A DNA stretch of 58,417 nt from Alteromonas macleodii (lineage in GTDB: Bacteria; Pseudomonadota; Gammaproteobacteria; Enterobacterales; Alteromonadaceae), in assembly GCF_903772925.1 (NCBI RefSeq), contig NZ_LR812090.1, positions 1,139,816-1,198,232 on the forward strand, given 5' to 3'. This document shows, piece by piece, positions 35,832 through 45,971 of this stretch; the first letter of the stretch is position 1; each line of letters opens with the position of its first letter. The translations under genes and the position numbers were made by a program. A model generated the notes under the pieces. That model worked only from the letters and a program-made list of their open reading frames with translations, made no database searches and had not been told where the DNA came from.

Positions 35832-37107
35832 TTTTCTCGTTGTGATTATAAGTGTCGTCGTTAGGTGCAGTGACACTCATTGTTTTTAAAGTAGGCACAA
35901 ATTCCTTGTTAAACGGTAAAGCATTCCGTGCCTGATTAAAATAGCTGGCGATATGCGGCGTTTCGCGCTGTAAAAAGTCTGCTACAGCACTGTGGAACGA
36001 TGCATGTCTTAATTTGTGGTGTGAACGACAATAAATAGGCTCGAAACCTCGAAGTATTTTATGCTCACCTTGGGTGCCGGGGTTAAATAGCTTTAGCTTT
36101 TTCGAAATGGCAAATTCGATGCCTTCAAAATAACAGCAGGCAAAGTGTAACCCGTCTATTTCTTTAAGTGCTCCCCAGTATCGGCCATACAGCCCTGTTT
36201 CATCATAGAAAAATAGGGCGCTGGCTACCGCAACTTCATTTTCCATTGCAGTTACAACAAGCATGTTGTCGCTCATGGTGTCGACAAGTTGCTCAAAGAA
36301 CGCATCATTTAAATATCCCACGTGGCCGCTGCGTTTTAAATAGGTTGCTTTGTAACATTTTGTGAAAAACTGCAGAGTTTCTGGGCTAATTTCACTTCCC
36401 GTATGGTGGGTAAAACGAACGCCTTGCTCACTGAGTCTACGGCGGCTTTTCTTGATATCTTTTCTTTTGCGGGATGTCAGTGCATTAAGAAAATCGTCGA
36501 AGTCACCATACCCGTAGTTATGCCACTGAAACTGAACGGCGTAACGGGTTAAATATCGCCTTGCAGCGTGGGTCAAATCCGAAGCTTGCGTTTCGCTGCT
36601 AACTGAAAGTTGTGCCGACGTTCTCTCATTGGGAAACAGGTAATGAAAAGAAGAAAGCTCTTCCCCAAACACTGATGCTACATACTCTGTCAAAGTATGC
36701 TCCAGTTTCTCCATAAGAGTGTGCGTTAGGGGCACGCTATCATCGCAAAGTATCCTTGGGCCTGTAACAGGGGTGAAAGGAATTGCTGATATCCATTTAG
36801 GATAATAGTCGAGCCCGTGCTGCTCGTATGCGTTGGCCCATGCATGGTCAAACACATACTCGCCATAGCTATGCGTTTTAAGAAAGCCAGGAATAAGGAT
36901 GCTGACTTTTTCTTGCTGGTCATGGCTTATAGCAATATGACAAGGTTGCCAGCCCGATTCATTTTTACACGAACCACTGCTTTCTAACGCATGCAAAAAC
37001 TCATAGGAAAGAAAAGGGCCTGCATTTTTTGCAAGTTGTTGCCAACGCTCCTTCGAAAGCTGTTCGATAGAATCAATTATTTTTATGCGATAGTCAGGTG
37101 CTGTCAT
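35818..37107 (-). CDS. COG3146/DUF482 GNAT-like protein (FemX-type fold)
   Basis: The 429-residue protein matches the COG3146 family: GPFLSYEFLHALE, ILIPGFLKTHSYGEYVFDHAWANAY (split here), HYLFPNERT, QFQWHNYGYGDFDDFLNAL, SRKRKDIKKSRR and FNPGTQGEHKILRGFEP. Members have two GNAT-like domains and are annotated as putative acyltransferases or peptidoglycan-related, without a proven substrate. It starts at ATG 37107 and overlaps the M13 lipoprotein start, so the two are translated together. A joint envelope role is possible but not shown. Confidence 0.85.
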   Translation of the reverse strand: MTAPDYRIKIIDSIEQLSKERWQQLAKNAGPFLSYEFLHALESSGSCKNESGWQPCHIAISHDQQEKVSILIPGFLKTHSYGEYVFDHAWANAYEQHGLDYYPKWISAIPFTPVTGPRILCDDSVPLTHTLMEKLEHTLTEYVASVFGEELSSFHYLFPNERTSAQLSVSSETQASDLTHAARRYLTRYAVQFQWHNYGYGDFDDFLNALTSRKRKDIKKSRRRLSEQGVRFTHHTGSEISPETLQFFTKCYKATYLKRSGHVGYLNDAFFEQLVDTMSDNMLVVTAMENEVAVASALFFYDETGLYGRYWGALKEIDGLHFACCYFEGIEFAISKKLKLFNPGTQGEHKILRGFEPIYCRSHHKLRHASFHSAVADFLQRETPHIASYFNQARNALPFNKEFVPTLKTMSVTAPNDDTYNHNEKNDET

Positions 37108-37226
37108 GCAGTTAACATCATGTAGAAGGTTTATGCGTAAAACGCTTAGATAGTCGCAATATACGAGTATTTAGCGCTAAAATAACGCGGTTTCTACGTT
37201 TAATACAGAAGAGTAAGTTTACAAAA

Positions 37227-37676
37227 ATGTCAGAGTTCGATCGAAAAATCATTACCGACGCGATTACTCGCATGCTGGCACGACGAGAGCATAGCTTTAA
37301 CGAGGTAGTGCGCAAGCTACAGCAGAAAGGAATAGCGAGTGAGGCTTTTATGCCTATTCTGGAGGAGTTTAAAGACGCTGATATTCAAAGTGACGCCAGG
37401 TTTGCTGAAAGCCGAGCGCGCGCACTGTATTTGAAAGGGAAGGGACCTCGTGCAATAAAACTAGACTTACAGCAATATGGCGTAGATGAGAGTACTGCTG
37501 AGCATGCAATGGCAGAGATTGATGCTGACTGGTTTGAAAGCGCGAAAAAAGTAAAAGAAAAGAAGTTTGGCGAGTTTTATGAAACAGAATTCGCCTTAAG
37601 GCAAAAGCAAAAACAATTTTTGCAGTACCGTGGTTTTTACCAAGAACACATCGATTACGCGGTTAGTGCTAATTAA
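37227..37676 (+). CDS. recX: RecA regulator RecX
   Basis: RecX caps and limits RecA filaments. The 149-residue protein has the three-helix repeat pattern of the family (ITRMLARREHSFNEVVRKLQQKG split over residues 13-35, ARALYLKGKGPRAIKLDL, QKQFLQYRGFYQEHIDYAV). In most gammaproteobacteria recA lies just upstream, often recA-recX-alaS-csrA. Here the upstream gene is on the other strand, so recX has lost recA as its neighbour. No clear LexA site (CTGT-N8-ACAG) is visible in the 119-base leader. Confidence 0.92.
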   Translation: MSEFDRKIITDAITRMLARREHSFNEVVRKLQQKGIASEAFMPILEEFKDADIQSDARFAESRARALYLKGKGPRAIKLDLQQYGVDESTAEHAMAEIDADWFESAKKVKEKKFGEFYETEFALRQKQKQFLQYRGFYQEHIDYAVSAN

Positions 37677-37831
37677 ACTAAACGTTTCTTTTCGGCCAGT
37701 TTTGCCAAGCTACGCACCTTCTTACTAATCACCTAAATGAATATCCGCTATTTTTTGCTAAATTAAGGTAAAATTTGGCGGTATAGCGTGCCCTTGCCAC
37801 TTAACAAAATTGCGCTTTCCGTGGTATTGTT

Positions 37832-37853
37832 GCGCAAATTTGTGCGCATTTTT
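37832..37853 (+). terminator. Possible terminator between recX and alaS
   Basis: GCGCA and TGCGC pair around AATTTG and are followed by ATTTTT. The stem is only five pairs. The whole 300-base gap (37677-37976) holds no convincing reading frame; it probably carries the recX terminator and the alaS promoter. Confidence 0.45.
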
Positions 37854-37976
37854 ACTATTCAAAGAATGGTAATAGGGTATGGCACATTGAGTAATGACGA
37901 AATGTCCCGATTATAAGTCTTATCAAATAGGCAATTCGCACGTTTCAAAAATAGAATAAAGGAAGTTAGGTTTTCA

Positions 37977-40574
37977 ATGACATTATCAACTGCTGACTTA
38001 CGTAACAAGTTTATCGATTATTTTAAAAGCCATGGCCATCAGGCGGTGGCAAGCTCGTCACTGGTGCCGGCAGATGATCCCACGCTTCTTTTTACTAATG
38101 CGGGCATGAACCAGTTTAAAGACTGCTTCTTAGGTGCAGAAAAGCGTAGTTATACCCGAGCAGTCTCTTCGCAGCGTTGTGTGCGCGCCGGTGGTAAACA
38201 CAACGACCTTGAAAACGTAGGCTATACTGCCCGTCACCATACTTTTTTCGAAATGATGGGTAACTTTAGCTTCGGCGATTATTTCAAAAAAGAAGCGATT
38301 GAGTTTGCGTGGAACTTTCTAACTAAAGAAGTAGGTTTACCAAAAGAAAAGTTACTCGTTACCGTTTACTCTGACGACGATGAAGCGTTCGACATCTGGG
38401 AAAACGACATTGGCGTGCCAAAAGAAAAGATTATTCGCATTAGCACGTCAGATAACTTCTGGTCTATGGGTGATACTGGCCCCTGTGGTCCTTGCTCTGA
38501 AATCTTTTATGACCACGGTGCACACATCTGGGGTGGTCCTCCAGGAACGCCTGAAGAAGACGGCGACCGTTTTATCGAAATTTGGAACCTGGTATTTATG
38601 CAGTTTAACAAACAAGCTGACGGTACCATGGAGCCATTACCAAAGCCTTCTATCGATACGGGCATGGGTCTTGAGCGTATTTCAGCTATCTTGCAAAACG
38701 TGCACAGTAACTACGAGATTGACCTGTTCCAAAACTTGATCAAGTCAGCGGCATCAATTGTTGGTACTGACGACCTAGAAAACAAATCTCTGCGTGTTAT
38801 TGCCGATCATATCCGTTCGTGCAGTTTCTTAATTTGTGATGGCGTAATGCCTACCAATGAAGGGCGTGGTTATGTGTTGCGCCGTATTATTCGTCGTGCG
38901 GTTCGACATGGCTACCAGCTAGGCGCAAACGATATTTTCTTCTATAAGCTAGTGGCATCACTGGCAAAAGAAATGGGTGAAGCATACCCAGAACTTGTAG
39001 ACCAGCTACCGGTAATTGAAAAAGTACTGCGTGTTGAAGAAGAGCAATTTAGCAAAACCCTAGCTCGTGGTATGGCTATTCTAAACGACACTCTGGAAAC
39101 CCTAGAAGGCGATACAGTACCAGGTGATGTAGTGTTTAAGCTTTACGACACTTACGGCTTTCCTACAGATTTAACTAATGATGTGGCTCGTGAGCACGAC
39201 CTTAAGATTGACGAAGAAGGTTTTGAAGCTGCAATGCAAGCACAGCGTGCCCGTGCTCAGCAGGCTAGTAACTTTGGTGCAGACTACAACAGCAAGCTTG
39301 CCATTGACCACACAACCTCATTCACAGGTTATACCGATGTGGAAGGACAGGCTAATGTGGTTGAACTTATTGCCGACAATGCGTTTGTAGAAAAGCTAGA
39401 AGACGGTCAGGAAGGCGTGGTTGTACTAGACAGTACGCCGTTCTACGCTGAGAGCGGCGGTCAGGCTGGTGACAAAGGTGTACTTCGCGTTGCTAACGGT
39501 GAGTTCATTGTGACAGACACCCAAAAAATGGGTAATGCATTTGCACACAAAGGTATTGCTAAGGGCTCGGTGTCTAAAGGTGATACGGCAACGGCTGCGA
39601 TTGATGCAGCAAATCGTGAAGCCATCAAAAAGAACCACAGTGCTACCCACTTACTTCACGCGGCGCTGCGTGAAATTCTTGGCGAGCACGTAACGCAAAA
39701 AGGCTCACTGGTTGAAGCGTCTCGTATGCGTTTTGACTTTTCGCATTTTGAGGCAGTTACCGCTGAGCAACTTACAGAGATTGAAAAACGCGTTAACCAA
39801 GAGATACGCGCAAACCATACGCTAGCCACTGAACTTATGGACCTAGAAGAAGCCAAAGCATCAGGTGCTATGGCGCTATTTGGCGAAAAGTACGATGAAA
39901 AAGTTCGCGTTGTAACCATGGGCCCATTCTCTGTTGAGCTATGTGGCGGTACACACGTTGCGCGCACAGGTGACATTGGGTTATTTAAAATTACCAGTGA
40001 GGCGGGTATTGCATCGGGCGTTCGACGCATTGAAGCGGTTACAGGTGAGCAAGCCCTTGAAGTTGTGCAAGCACAGCAGGCTACTTTAGCTTCGTTGTCT
40101 GGTTTACTGAAAACTGACAGCCAAAATGTACTCGATCGCGTAGTTTCTCTGCAAAATCAGACTAAAGAACTAGAAAAAGCACTCAATTCTGCTAAACAAA
40201 AACTGGCGAGTCAGCAAGGTGCTGATATGCTTAGTAATGCAGTAGAGATAAATGGCGTTAAAGTTCTTGTTGCGAATTTGGAAGGTGTTGAAGCTAAGTC
40301 ATTACGTTCAATGATGGATGACATTAAAAACCGAATTGGCGAAGGGATCGTAGTACTAGGTGTGGCCAACGATGCGAAAGTGAATCTTATTGCTGGCGTT
40401 ACTAAAAACCTCACAGGTAAAGTAAAGGCAGGCGAGCTGGTTAACTTTGTTGCATCTCAAGTAGGTGGCAAAGGAGGCGGTCGTCCTGACATGGCACAGG
40501 CAGGTGGAGACCAGCCTGAAAACTTGAACCAGGCACTAGATTCGGTTAACGCTTGGTTACAAGATAAGCTATAA
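37977..40574 (+). CDS. alaS: Alanyl-tRNA synthetase
   Basis: AlaS, 865 residues, charges tRNA-Ala and edits mischarged Ser/Gly. The catalytic domain starts [16 protein letters not shown] and includes [18 protein letters not shown]. The editing domain has the zinc motif [11 protein letters not shown] and the later [13 protein letters not shown]. The C-terminal part has a coiled coil and the glycine-rich [16 protein letters not shown] that ends the family. Length is as expected. csrA follows, as in most relatives. Confidence 0.98.
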   Translation: MTLSTADLRNKFIDYFKSHGHQAVASSSLVPADDPTLLFTNAGMNQFKDCFLGAEKRSYTRAVSSQRCVRAGGKHNDLENVGYTARHHTFFEMMGNFSFGDYFKKEAIEFAWNFLTKEVGLPKEKLLVTVYSDDDEAFDIWENDIGVPKEKIIRISTSDNFWSMGDTGPCGPCSEIFYDHGAHIWGGPPGTPEEDGDRFIEIWNLVFMQFNKQADGTMEPLPKPSIDTGMGLERISAILQNVHSNYEIDLFQNLIKSAASIVGTDDLENKSLRVIADHIRSCSFLICDGVMPTNEGRGYVLRRIIRRAVRHGYQLGANDIFFYKLVASLAKEMGEAYPELVDQLPVIEKVLRVEEEQFSKTLARGMAILNDTLETLEGDTVPGDVVFKLYDTYGFPTDLTNDVAREHDLKIDEEGFEAAMQAQRARAQQASNFGADYNSKLAIDHTTSFTGYTDVEGQANVVELIADNAFVEKLEDGQEGVVVLDSTPFYAESGGQAGDKGVLRVANGEFIVTDTQKMGNAFAHKGIAKGSVSKGDTATAAIDAANREAIKKNHSATHLLHAALREILGEHVTQKGSLVEASRMRFDFSHFEAVTAEQLTEIEKRVNQEIRANHTLATELMDLEEAKASGAMALFGEKYDEKVRVVTMGPFSVELCGGTHVARTGDIGLFKITSEAGIASGVRRIEAVTGEQALEVVQAQQATLASLSGLLKTDSQNVLDRVVSLQNQTKELEKALNSAKQKLASQQGADMLSNAVEINGVKVLVANLEGVEAKSLRSMMDDIKNRIGEGIVVLGVANDAKVNLIAGVTKNLTGKVKAGELVNFVASQVGGKGGGRPDMAQAGGDQPENLNQALDSVNAWLQDKL

Positions 40575-40708
40575 TTATTTTTGTGTATAACAGTGAGTTT
40601 TTGAAGTGACACAGAAACAGGGAATCACTGTCGCTACCATCGGGTCGTGCCGTTGGGTTGGCAAATCTTAATGGATGATGTTCAGTATTAAGGAACAGGA
40701 GCAAGCGA

Positions 40709-40900
40709 ATGCTTATTTTGACTCGTCGAGTTGGTGAAACGCTTATGGTAGGTGACGATGTAACCGTTACCGTACTAGGCGTAAAAGGGAATCAGGTACG
40801 TATAGGTGTTAATGCACCAAAAGAAGTTTCTGTGCACCGTGAAGAAATATATATGCGCATTCAGGCAGAAAAAGGCGGCCAGCCAGATTCTGCAGAATAA
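40709..40900 (+). CDS. csrA: Carbon storage regulator CsrA
   Basis: CsrA binds GGA motifs in mRNA leaders and controls carbon use, motility and biofilms. The 63-residue sequence is near-canonical: [34 protein letters not shown] and [14 protein letters not shown]. It has its own 134-base leader after alaS and a strong terminator behind it. Confidence 0.98.
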   Translation: MLILTRRVGETLMVGDDVTVTVLGVKGNQVRIGVNAPKEVSVHREEIYMRIQAEKGGQPDSAE

Positions 40901-40921
40901 TTGCATTGTACGCTTCATTGG

Positions 40922-40948
40922 AAAGGTCAGCTTTAGCTGACCTTTTTT
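40922..40948 (+). terminator. Intrinsic terminator after csrA
   Basis: AAAGGTCAGC and GCTGACCTTT form a perfect ten-pair stem with loop TTTA, and the T run continues to 40948. Confidence 0.93.
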
Positions 40949-41222
40949 GTTTTGGGCCAGAAATTCTTTCTTGGCTTTTTACGTTAAATCAAAATCGAAA
41001 CGGCGTAGTGAAGAGGTAAACTCAAAAATTAATCACGTTATTTCTGAATAATTGACTAAAATTCAGTTAAGAGTATTAAGTGGCGGACTGAATTCAGACG
41101 TAAACTGATAGCAAGCAATTAATAACTTTCCATTTAATTGTTTGTATTGCGAACAAATTACTGGTTTTTTGTTCGAATCGTTTAAAATGGCAGCGGGTGA
41201 ACAATTTCTTTATAAAAAAGGT
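40949..41222. other. AT-rich gap before the tRNA operon, no gene seen
   Basis: No reading frame with a credible start and ribosome site, and no recognisable RNA, is visible here. The stretch is AT-rich, and probably serves as an upstream (UP-type) region for the strong tRNA promoter that follows. Confidence 0.5.
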
Positions 41223-41250
41223 TTGACTCAGGCCAATGAATCCGTAAAAT
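41223..41250 (+). promoter_or_regulatory. Promoter of the tRNA-Ser/tRNA-Arg operon
   Basis: TTGACT (41223-41228) and TAAAAT (41245-41250) are separated by 16 bases. GCACCCCGC follows, a GC-rich discriminator typical of stable-RNA promoters under stringent control. The likely start site is about 10 bases before the tRNA-Ser gene. Confidence 0.75.
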
Positions 41251-41265
41251 GCACCCCGCAGTCAA

Positions 41266-41359
<94 letters not shown>

Positions 41360-41394
41360 ATTAGTTGGCAGTGGCGGTCAACAGCAAGTTTTGC

Positions 41395-41471
41395 GCGTGT
41401 GTAGCTCAGCTGGATAGAGTACCTGGCTACGAACCAGGCGGTCGGAGGTTCGAATCCTTCCACACGCGCCA
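41395..41471 (+). tRNA. tRNA-Arg (anticodon ACG), copy 1
   Basis: The acceptor GCGTGTG pairs with CACACGC, then G and CCA. The anticodon stem CCTGG/CCAGG holds loop CTACGAA, so the anticodon is ACG, read as ICG for CGU/CGC/CGA. D arm GCTCAGCTGGATAGAG and T arm GGAGGTTCGAATCCTTC are standard. Length 77 bases with CCA. Confidence 0.97.
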
Positions 41472-41524
41472 CTTATTTTAAAGCGTCACCTTTTGAAGTA
41501 AAATTCAAAAGTAAACAAGTTAAC

Positions 41525-41601
41525 GCGTGTGTAGCTCAGCTGGATAGAGTACCTGGCTACGAACCAGGCGGTCGGAGGTTCGAATCCTTCCACACGCGCC
41601 A
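41525..41601 (+). tRNA. tRNA-Arg (anticodon ACG), copy 2
   Basis: This gene is identical over all 77 bases to the copy at 41395. A 53-base spacer with unrelated sequence lies between them. It is followed within ten bases by a terminator, so the three tRNAs form one transcript. Confidence 0.97.
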
Positions 41602-41609
41602 TATTGAAG

Positions 41610-41635
41610 AGCCCACCTTTTTAGGTGGGCTTTTT
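41610..41635 (+). terminator. Intrinsic terminator of the tRNA operon
   Basis: AGCCCACCT and AGGTGGGCT form a strong stem with a TTTT loop, followed by TTTTTC. The gap from here to 41861 shows no further gene. Confidence 0.92.
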
Positions 41636-41861
41636 CATTTCTTGAATCCTTCAATTCTTCTTTTCTTTTTACGCTACTTTCGCATAAAGCCCCAACTTCA
41701 TATAAATACAATGTATATGTTGCAAATTTATTAAGTAATAATGCATTAAGTTTCATATTGTGGGGTTTTATTCAATTTTTAGCGGTTTTTTATGCTGTTT
41801 TGTTGTGTTTTGAAAAACCTCGTGATACTTATTCAGGTACAAAATAACAACAGGATTGAAT

Positions 41862-42149
41862 ATGAATTCGGAATCCGTCGCTAGTTTGCTCATTGAAGCA
41901 GGCTCTCTTATGCTCATAGGAATGGTATTTGTCTTTTCGTTCTTGGGACTGCTTATTGTCGGCATTCATTTGATTGCACGTTTTTGTGAAGCATTTCCAG
42001 GTGAAACATCAGACCCTTTAGCCAATGTGACCCGGCCTTCAGCCAATTTGGCTCGAAATAATCAAGCGGTACAACCGGGAATAGACGGTAATGTCATCGC
42101 TGCTATTTCTGCCGCAATTCATACCCATCGCCAAAATTCTAAAAAATAA
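41862..42149 (+). CDS. oadG: Oxaloacetate decarboxylase gamma chain OadG
   Basis: OadG is the small membrane subunit that assembles the sodium-pumping oxaloacetate decarboxylase. The 95-residue protein has one membrane helix (LMLIGMVFVFSFLGLLIVGI) and a cytoplasmic tail ending in IAAISAAIHTHRQNSKK, the usual subunit-contact and metal-binding end. ATG 41862 follows AGGA with good spacing; a TTG at 41856 would touch that site. oadA follows after 18 bases. Confidence 0.93.
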   Translation: MNSESVASLLIEAGSLMLIGMVFVFSFLGLLIVGIHLIARFCEAFPGETSDPLANVTRPSANLARNNQAVQPGIDGNVIAAISAAIHTHRQNSKK

Positions 42150-42167
42150 TCCATATCAGGAGTTACC

Positions 42168-43982
42168 ATGTCTAAGCCTCTGGCCCTTACCGAGCTGGTC
42201 CTGCGTGATGCCCATCAATCGCTTCTTGCTACACGTATGCGTATTGAGGATATGCTTCCCATTGCTGAAAAGTTAGATAAGGCAGGCTTTTGGTCTGTTG
42301 AATCTTGGGGCGGTGCGACCTTTGACGCCTGTATCCGTTATTTGGGAGAAGACCCATGGGAGCGCATTCGTAAGTTAAAGGCAGCCATGCCCAATACCAA
42401 ACAGCAAATGTTATTGCGTGGTCAAAACCTATTGGGTTATCGCCACTATGCTGACGATGTCGTTACTCGCTTTGTAGAGCGCGCTCACGAAAGCGGTGTA
42501 GACGTATTTAGGATTTTTGATGCCATGAATGACATCAGAAATTTAAAAACTGCCATTAAAGCTACCATAGATAGCGGCGCTCATGCGCAAGGCACGATTT
42601 CTTACACTGTAAGTCCAGTGCATAATCTAGAGCTATGGCTAGATATGGCTAAACAACTTGAAGACCTCGGCGTGCACTCTATTTGTGTTAAAGATATGGC
42701 AGGGCTTTTAAAACCTTATGAATGCGAAGCGTTAATTACAGGGTTAAAAGAAACCGTCGATGTACCTATCGCCATGCAGTGCCACGCCACAACAGGGTTG
42801 AGCACCGCAACTTACCAAAAAGCCACTGATGCCGGTATTGATATGCTCGATACAGCTATCTCATCAATGAGCATGACCTACGGTCACAGCGCAACTGAGA
42901 CTATGGTTTCAATCGTTGAAGGCACAGAACGCGACACGGGTATTGCGCTACCTGAGTTGGAAGAAATTGCGAGTTATTTTAGAGAAGTCAGAAAGAAATA
43001 CAGCAAATTTGAAGGAAGCCTTAAAGGTGTAGATGCACGTATTCTGCTGGCCCAAGTGCCAGGAGGCATGCTAACCAACATGGAGAGTCAGCTAAAAGAG
43101 CAGGGTGCTGAAGATAAGTTTGAAGAGGTGTTAAAAGAAATCCCTCGGGTACGTGAAGACCTTGGATATATTCCTCTTGTAACACCCACCTCGCAAATTG
43201 TCGGCACGCAGTCGGTACTCAATGTGCTAACAGGCGAGCGCTATAAGAGTATCACTAAAGAAACGGCTGGTGTACTCAAAGGCGAGTACGGTGCTACTGC
43301 AGCGCCAGTAAACAATGAGTTACAAGAGCGTGTGCTAGATGGTGCAGAGCCTGTAACATGCAGACCTGCTGATAACATTGCGCCTGAGCTTGATGCGCTG
43401 AGCAAAGAGCTAGATGAACTGGCTGAGAAAAAACAACTTTCGCTGTCAGATGACAAAATCGATGATGTACTGACTTATGCTCTATTTCCACAGATAGGCC
43501 TTAAGTTTATCGAAAATCGTGGCAATCCTGATGCGTTTGAACCTGCACCGGGCGCTCAAGAGTCGCAAGGCACCCATGCGCCTAGTCCTGCTGAAGCTAA
43601 GTCGAACTCACAAGGGGCTACTGCGGGTGAAACTTACGACGTGAACGTAGAAGGGAAAGTGTATCGCGTAGAAGTGGCACCCTCAGGTACGCTAACGAGC
43701 GTTACGCCTGCCGATACGGCTCAACCCCAGCCACAAACTGTAAGCACAGCTTCACCTGCCGCTGCGTCGTCGCAGTCAATTGATGCGCCACTAGCGGGTA
43801 ACGTATTTAAAGTATTAATACGAACTGGCGATAGTGTATCCGAAGGTGATGTAGTGATGATCCTTGAAGCCATGAAAATGGAAACCGAGATCCGCTCTGC
43901 GTTTTCCGGTACGGTCAATGACATTACCGTGGGTGAAGGCGATGCTGTAACTAGCGGCCAACCGTTAATCTTATTGGGGTAA
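42168..43982 (+). CDS. oadA: Oxaloacetate decarboxylase alpha chain OadA
   Basis: OadA (604 residues) transfers carboxyl from oxaloacetate to its biotin. The carboxyltransferase domain begins [18 protein letters not shown], with metal ligands in RDAH and [14 protein letters not shown] and the lysine motif [13 protein letters not shown] conserved PYC/OadA domain follows (about 290-460), then an Ala/Pro/Ser linker and a biotinyl domain with K570 in EAMKMETEI. OadB receives carboxybiotin and drives sodium export. Context oadG-oadA-oadB is standard. Confidence 0.97.
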   Translation: MSKPLALTELVLRDAHQSLLATRMRIEDMLPIAEKLDKAGFWSVESWGGATFDACIRYLGEDPWERIRKLKAAMPNTKQQMLLRGQNLLGYRHYADDVVTRFVERAHESGVDVFRIFDAMNDIRNLKTAIKATIDSGAHAQGTISYTVSPVHNLELWLDMAKQLEDLGVHSICVKDMAGLLKPYECEALITGLKETVDVPIAMQCHATTGLSTATYQKATDAGIDMLDTAISSMSMTYGHSATETMVSIVEGTERDTGIALPELEEIASYFREVRKKYSKFEGSLKGVDARILLAQVPGGMLTNMESQLKEQGAEDKFEEVLKEIPRVREDLGYIPLVTPTSQIVGTQSVLNVLTGERYKSITKETAGVLKGEYGATAAPVNNELQERVLDGAEPVTCRPADNIAPELDALSKELDELAEKKQLSLSDDKIDDVLTYALFPQIGLKFIENRGNPDAFEPAPGAQESQGTHAPSPAEAKSNSQGATAGETYDVNVEGKVYRVEVAPSGTLTSVTPADTAQPQPQTVSTASPAAASSQSIDAPLAGNVFKVLIRTGDSVSEGDVVMILEAMKMETEIRSAFSGTVNDITVGEGDAVTSGQPLILLG

Positions 43983-43985
43983 TAC

Positions 43986-45116
43986 ATGGATAAGTTAATG
44001 GTACTTTGGGATAGTACCGCGCTTGCGCATTTTGAAGCGGGCCAGCTCATAATGATGGCGGTAGGCTTCGGGTTACTCTATTTAGCAATTGTTAAAAAGT
44101 TTGAGCCGCTACTCTTGCTACCCATTGGTTTTGGCGCGCTGCTGACGAATATTCCAATTGCTGGTTTTTCAGAAGCGGGTGGCTTATTGCACTACATCTA
44201 TAAAATTGGCATTGATACAGGTGTATTCCCATTGCTCATTTTTATGGGGGTCGGGGCAATGACAGACTTCAGCGCGCTTATTGCAAACCCCAAAATGTTG
44301 CTGCTTGGCGCTGCCGCACAGTTCGGTATTTTTGCTACCTTATTTGGCGCAATAGCGTTAAATCTTATTCCGGGTTTTGAATTTACGTTAAAAGATGCCA
44401 GTGCCATTGCCATAATAGGGGGCGCAGATGGGCCGACGGCTATCTTTCTTGCTTCACGTTTAGCACCTGACTTGCTAGGTGCTATTGCGGTCGCTGCATA
44501 TTCTTATATGGCGCTGGTGCCTATTATCCAGCCGCCCATTATGAAAGCACTGACCACAAAAGAGGAACGCGAAATTAAAATGGGTCAACTTCGGCCTGTA
44601 TCAAAGCGTGAAAAAATTATCTTTCCACTCGCCGTGTTATTTATGACCATCTTGTTTTTACCAGCTGCCACGCCGCTAGTAGGCATGTTCTGCTTTGGTA
44701 ATTTGATGAAAGAATGTGGCGTTGTCGACAGGTTAAGTAAAACAGCCCAAAACGAGCTAATCAACACAGTGACCATTTTCCTTGGTTTAGCTGTAGGCTC
44801 TAAGCTATCAGCTGAGGCATTCCTTACGGTGGAAACTTTGGGTATTTTGGGCCTAGGCGCAATTGCCTTTGGTATAGGTACTGCTGCTGGCGTGTTGATG
44901 GCTAAGTTAATGAGTAAGCTATCCGGTGGGAGTATAAACCCGCTTATTGGTGCTGCGGGCGTCTCTGCAGTGCCTATGGCGGCGAGGGTCGTAAATAAGG
45001 TTGGCCTAGAAGCAAACCCTCACAACTTCCTGCTGATGCATGCAATGGGGCCTAATGTAGCTGGTGTGTTAGGTAGTGCAGTCGCTGCAGGTATTTTGCT
45101 AGCGCTGGTTGGCTAA
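43986..45116 (+). CDS. oadB: Oxaloacetate decarboxylase beta chain OadB (sodium pump)
   Basis: OadB, 376 residues with about nine membrane helices, decarboxylates carboxybiotin and pumps sodium out. Conserved motifs are [53 protein letters not shown] and [13 protein letters not shown]. It starts three bases after oadA. A short stem-loop follows before the convergent sap genes. Confidence 0.97.
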   Translation: MDKLMVLWDSTALAHFEAGQLIMMAVGFGLLYLAIVKKFEPLLLLPIGFGALLTNIPIAGFSEAGGLLHYIYKIGIDTGVFPLLIFMGVGAMTDFSALIANPKMLLLGAAAQFGIFATLFGAIALNLIPGFEFTLKDASAIAIIGGADGPTAIFLASRLAPDLLGAIAVAAYSYMALVPIIQPPIMKALTTKEEREIKMGQLRPVSKREKIIFPLAVLFMTILFLPAATPLVGMFCFGNLMKECGVVDRLSKTAQNELINTVTIFLGLAVGSKLSAEAFLTVETLGILGLGAIAFGIGTAAGVLMAKLMSKLSGGSINPLIGAAGVSAVPMAARVVNKVGLEANPHNFLLMHAMGPNVAGVLGSAVAAGILLALVG

Positions 45117-45142
45117 CAAGCGTATACATATTTAATATGGAA

Positions 45143-45160
45143 GGGGCAGTTTACTGCCCC
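45143..45160. terminator. Short stem-loop between oadB and sapF
   Basis: GGGGCAG and CTGCCCC form a perfect seven-pair stem with loop TTTA in the convergent gap. There is no good T run on either side, so the terminator call is tentative. Confidence 0.5.
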
Positions 45161-45167
45161 CAGCGCT

Positions 45168-45971
45168 TTAACGAATTGTATTTTGCGGCACTAGCGACTG
45201 GTAAGCGGTGACCAGTTTCTTAGTGCGAGTGTGCTGCGGCCACCTGAAAATAGTTTCAGTTTTACCTTCCTCTACAATTTCGCCGCCTTCCATTACCACA
45301 ACTCTATCTGCAATATGCCGGACAATCCCTAAATTATGGCTTATGAAGATAAACGCCAAACCGAGTTCTTGCTGTAGTTGCAGTATTAGGTTCACCGTCT
45401 GCGAGCGAATAGTAGGGTCTAATGCAGCAAAGGGTTCATCTGCAACGAGCACTTTGGGTTTTAGTACTATAGCTCTAGCCAAGGCTACGCGCTGTTGTTG
45501 GCCGTCAGAAAGCATGTGCCGGTAAAAGTAATAGTGCTCGCGAAGTAACCCTACCTTTACCAACATATCTTCGATAATAGGCTTGCGCTCGGCTTCGCTA
45601 AGACCCGTATTCAAACGCAAGGGTTCGTCTAGGATTTTGCCCACCGGAACCGATGGGTTCATCGATTCCGCACTGTGTTGCAGAATCATACGAATGTCGT
45701 GGGTCCGCTTGCGTTGGCCCTCTTTTGACTGGTACTTGGCTAAATACTTGTGAGTGTTTATTTCAATTTCACCCGCATCGGCAGGTAGGGCGCCAACTAA
45801 TAATTTAGCAAGAAGGGATTTACCCGAACGGTTTTCCCCTATGATGGCAATAGTTTCCCCTCGTTTAACGCTCATATTAACCGGGCCAAGTTGAAATACC
45901 TCAGGCCGCTTTAACCAGCGCTTCTTTTCGTTATGTATAAACGTAAGGTCTTTTACCTGCAAAATGTCCAT
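45168..45971 (-). CDS. sapF: Sap peptide ABC transporter ATPase SapF
   Basis: This 267-residue ATPase has Walker A GENRSGKS, signature LSDGQQQR, Walker B VLVADEPFAALD and the switch histidine in ISHNLG. Together with SapD it powers the SapBC permease. ATG 45971 overlaps the sapD stop (TGATG); a GTG at 45974 is also possible. In E. coli SapF and SapD are linked to peptide, putrescine and potassium (Trk) transport. The last gene of the pspF-sapABCDF run. Confidence 0.93.
   Translation of the reverse strand: MDILQVKDLTFIHNEKKRWLKRPEVFQLGPVNMSVKRGETIAIIGENRSGKSLLAKLLVGALPADAGEIEINTHKYLAKYQSKEGQRKRTHDIRMILQHSAESMNPSVPVGKILDEPLRLNTGLSEAERKPIIEDMLVKVGLLREHYYFYRHMLSDGQQQRVALARAIVLKPKVLVADEPFAALDPTIRSQTVNLILQLQQELGLAFIFISHNLGIVRHIADRVVVMEGGEIVEEGKTETIFRWPQHTRTKKLVTAYQSLVPQNTIR

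Noticed and set aside
37108..37226. LexA box before recX
   Set aside because: No CTGT-N8-ACAG or close variant was found.
41169..41188. TTGTTC and TAAAAT as the tRNA promoter
   Set aside because: The spacing is only 8 bases; the pair at 41223-41250 fits much better.
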